A stretch of DNA of 64,000 bases from Pseudomonas sp. Os17 (lineage in GTDB: Bacteria > Pseudomonadota > Gammaproteobacteria > Pseudomonadales > Pseudomonadaceae), in assembly GCF_001547895.1 (NCBI RefSeq), contig NZ_AP014627.1, positions 4,157,501-4,221,500 on the forward strand, read 5' to 3'. Position numbers and translations under genes: made by a program. The notes under the pieces were generated by a model. That model was not told where the DNA came from. It did not search any database and saw only the letters and a list, made by a program, of their open reading frames with translations. The number at the start of each line of letters is the position of its first letter. Within the stretch, counting starts at the first letter, position 1. This document shows positions 63,603 to 64,000 of this stretch, piece after piece.

Positions 63603-64000
63603 CTACTCCTGGCGGACCCTGCCGAAGCGCAGATTGCGCGCCAGGCTGCTGGTCAGCACCGCCCCTTGCTCGGCAAAGCTGAGCACCCCCAGTTCCCCGG
63701 CGCTGAAGCGCTCCGCGGTCAGCGGCTGCATCGGGTAGGTGTGCGGGCCGATACGCACGTAGAGCTTGCCTTGCCGGGCATAGACCTTGAGCTGCCCGGG
63801 GCTGGTTGTCAGGGCATAGAGGCCGACGTAGGGGCGGATGTCCGCCGGCTTCCAGGCCGGGGCCAGGGCATAGCTCGAAGCCGGGTTGTTGGCCACGATC
63901 CGCCCTGGCCCAGCCGCCGCCAGGTAGATCGGCGCGCCGTCGTTGTCTGCCGCCAGCACCCGGTCGCTGCGGCGGAGCAGCGGCAGGACATCGGGGAAGC
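63603..64000 (-). CDS. C-terminal part of a serine-hydrolase-like protein (cut by window edge)
   Basis: The frame is open to the window edge, giving about 131 codons including the stop at 63603. The visible part reads PYVGLYALTTSPGQLKVYARQGKLYVRIG followed by PMQPLTAERFSAGELGVLSF, a beta-rich C-terminal domain like the DUF3471-type domain of CubicO/beta-lactamase-related hydrolases. The catalytic part lies outside the window, so the family is a guess. Confidence 0.55.
   Translation of the reverse strand, partial: FPDVLPLLRRSDRVLAADNDGAPIYLAAAGPGRIVANNPASSYALAPAWKPADIRPYVGLYALTTSPGQLKVYARQGKLYVRIGPHTYPMQPLTAERFSAGELGVLSFAEQGAVLTSSLARNLRFGRVRQE

Overview
The window looks like a chromosomal segment of a fluorescent Pseudomonas (P. 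fluorescens / P. protegens / P. chlororaphis type). The evidence is the conserved block gacA-uvrC-pgsA-tRNA-Gly(GCC), with gacA reading from a TTG codon as known in this group; the 3-hydroxybutyrate locus in the order sigma54 activator / GntP permease / bdhA / acetoacetyl-CoA synthetase; many REP elements of the GTAGGAGC...GGCTTGCC...GCGAA type; and high GC with strong codon bias, so that long spurious antisense ORFs occur. There is no phage, IS element or CRISPR array.

Layout. 1-6.05 kb: an aldehyde dehydrogenase/MFS pair and an outer-membrane porin flank a GcvA-type LysR regulator; a 50-bp upstream box is shared by the dehydrogenase and the porin, suggesting one regulon. A second LysR gene follows. 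6.1-10.7 kb: a minus-strand operon fae-like / aldo-keto reductase / GabD-like dehydrogenase / MFS transporter, notable because a formaldehyde-activating-enzyme homologue sits in an organism not expected to make tetrahydromethanopterin. 10.7-14.45 kb: a lower-GC stretch ending at tRNA-Gly, with a secreted beta-propeller/NlpC-P60-like protein, a secreted trypsin-like protease and apparent gene debris. 14.45-18.3 kb: tRNA-Gly, pgsA, uvrC, gacA and a GNAT acetyltransferase. 18.3-21.2 kb: nitrilase-family amidase, then a DAHP synthase gene preceded by two short ORFs loaded with Phe/Tyr/Trp codons; a perfect hairpin-plus-T-run terminator follows the first, which has the form of an attenuator.

21.2-26.8 kb: ppiC and a YejABEF-type oligopeptide ABC transporter, then a tandem array with a 126-bp period. 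27.4-33.5 kb: (R)-3-hydroxybutyrate use: HbcR-type activator, permease, BdhA and acetoacetyl-CoA synthetase, with a sigma54 promoter (GG-N10-GC) and three GTCTC-N6-GAGAC-type dyads as likely enhancer sites. 33.8-36.7 kb: hybrid histidine kinase and a second stand-alone parvulin. 36.8-40.4 kb: KdgK, DSD1-family PLP deaminase, IclR regulator and RidA protein, consistent with D-glucosaminate (or similar amino-acid/amino-sugar acid) breakdown into the Entner-Doudoroff route. 40.8-48.6 kb: a small protein, a HicAB toxin-antitoxin pair, RtcB RNA ligase, three paralogous lipoproteins sharing four cysteines, a DJ-1 family protein and two small genes of unknown function. 49-57.2 kb: wecB, a TerC/CBS/CorC membrane protein, a glyoxalase-fold protein, LysR next to a DHA2-type exporter with a coupled 53-codon ORF, a FAD oxidoreductase and a PtsN-like EIIA. 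57.4-63.4 kb: an RND efflux operon (OprM-type channel, adaptor, pump). The window ends inside a minus-strand gene.

The strongest candidates for undescribed biology are the double aromatic leader-peptide region of the DAHP synthase gene, the Fae-containing operon, the three-lipoprotein family and the paired secreted hydrolases. All functions are inferred from reading the sequence; no database search was run.
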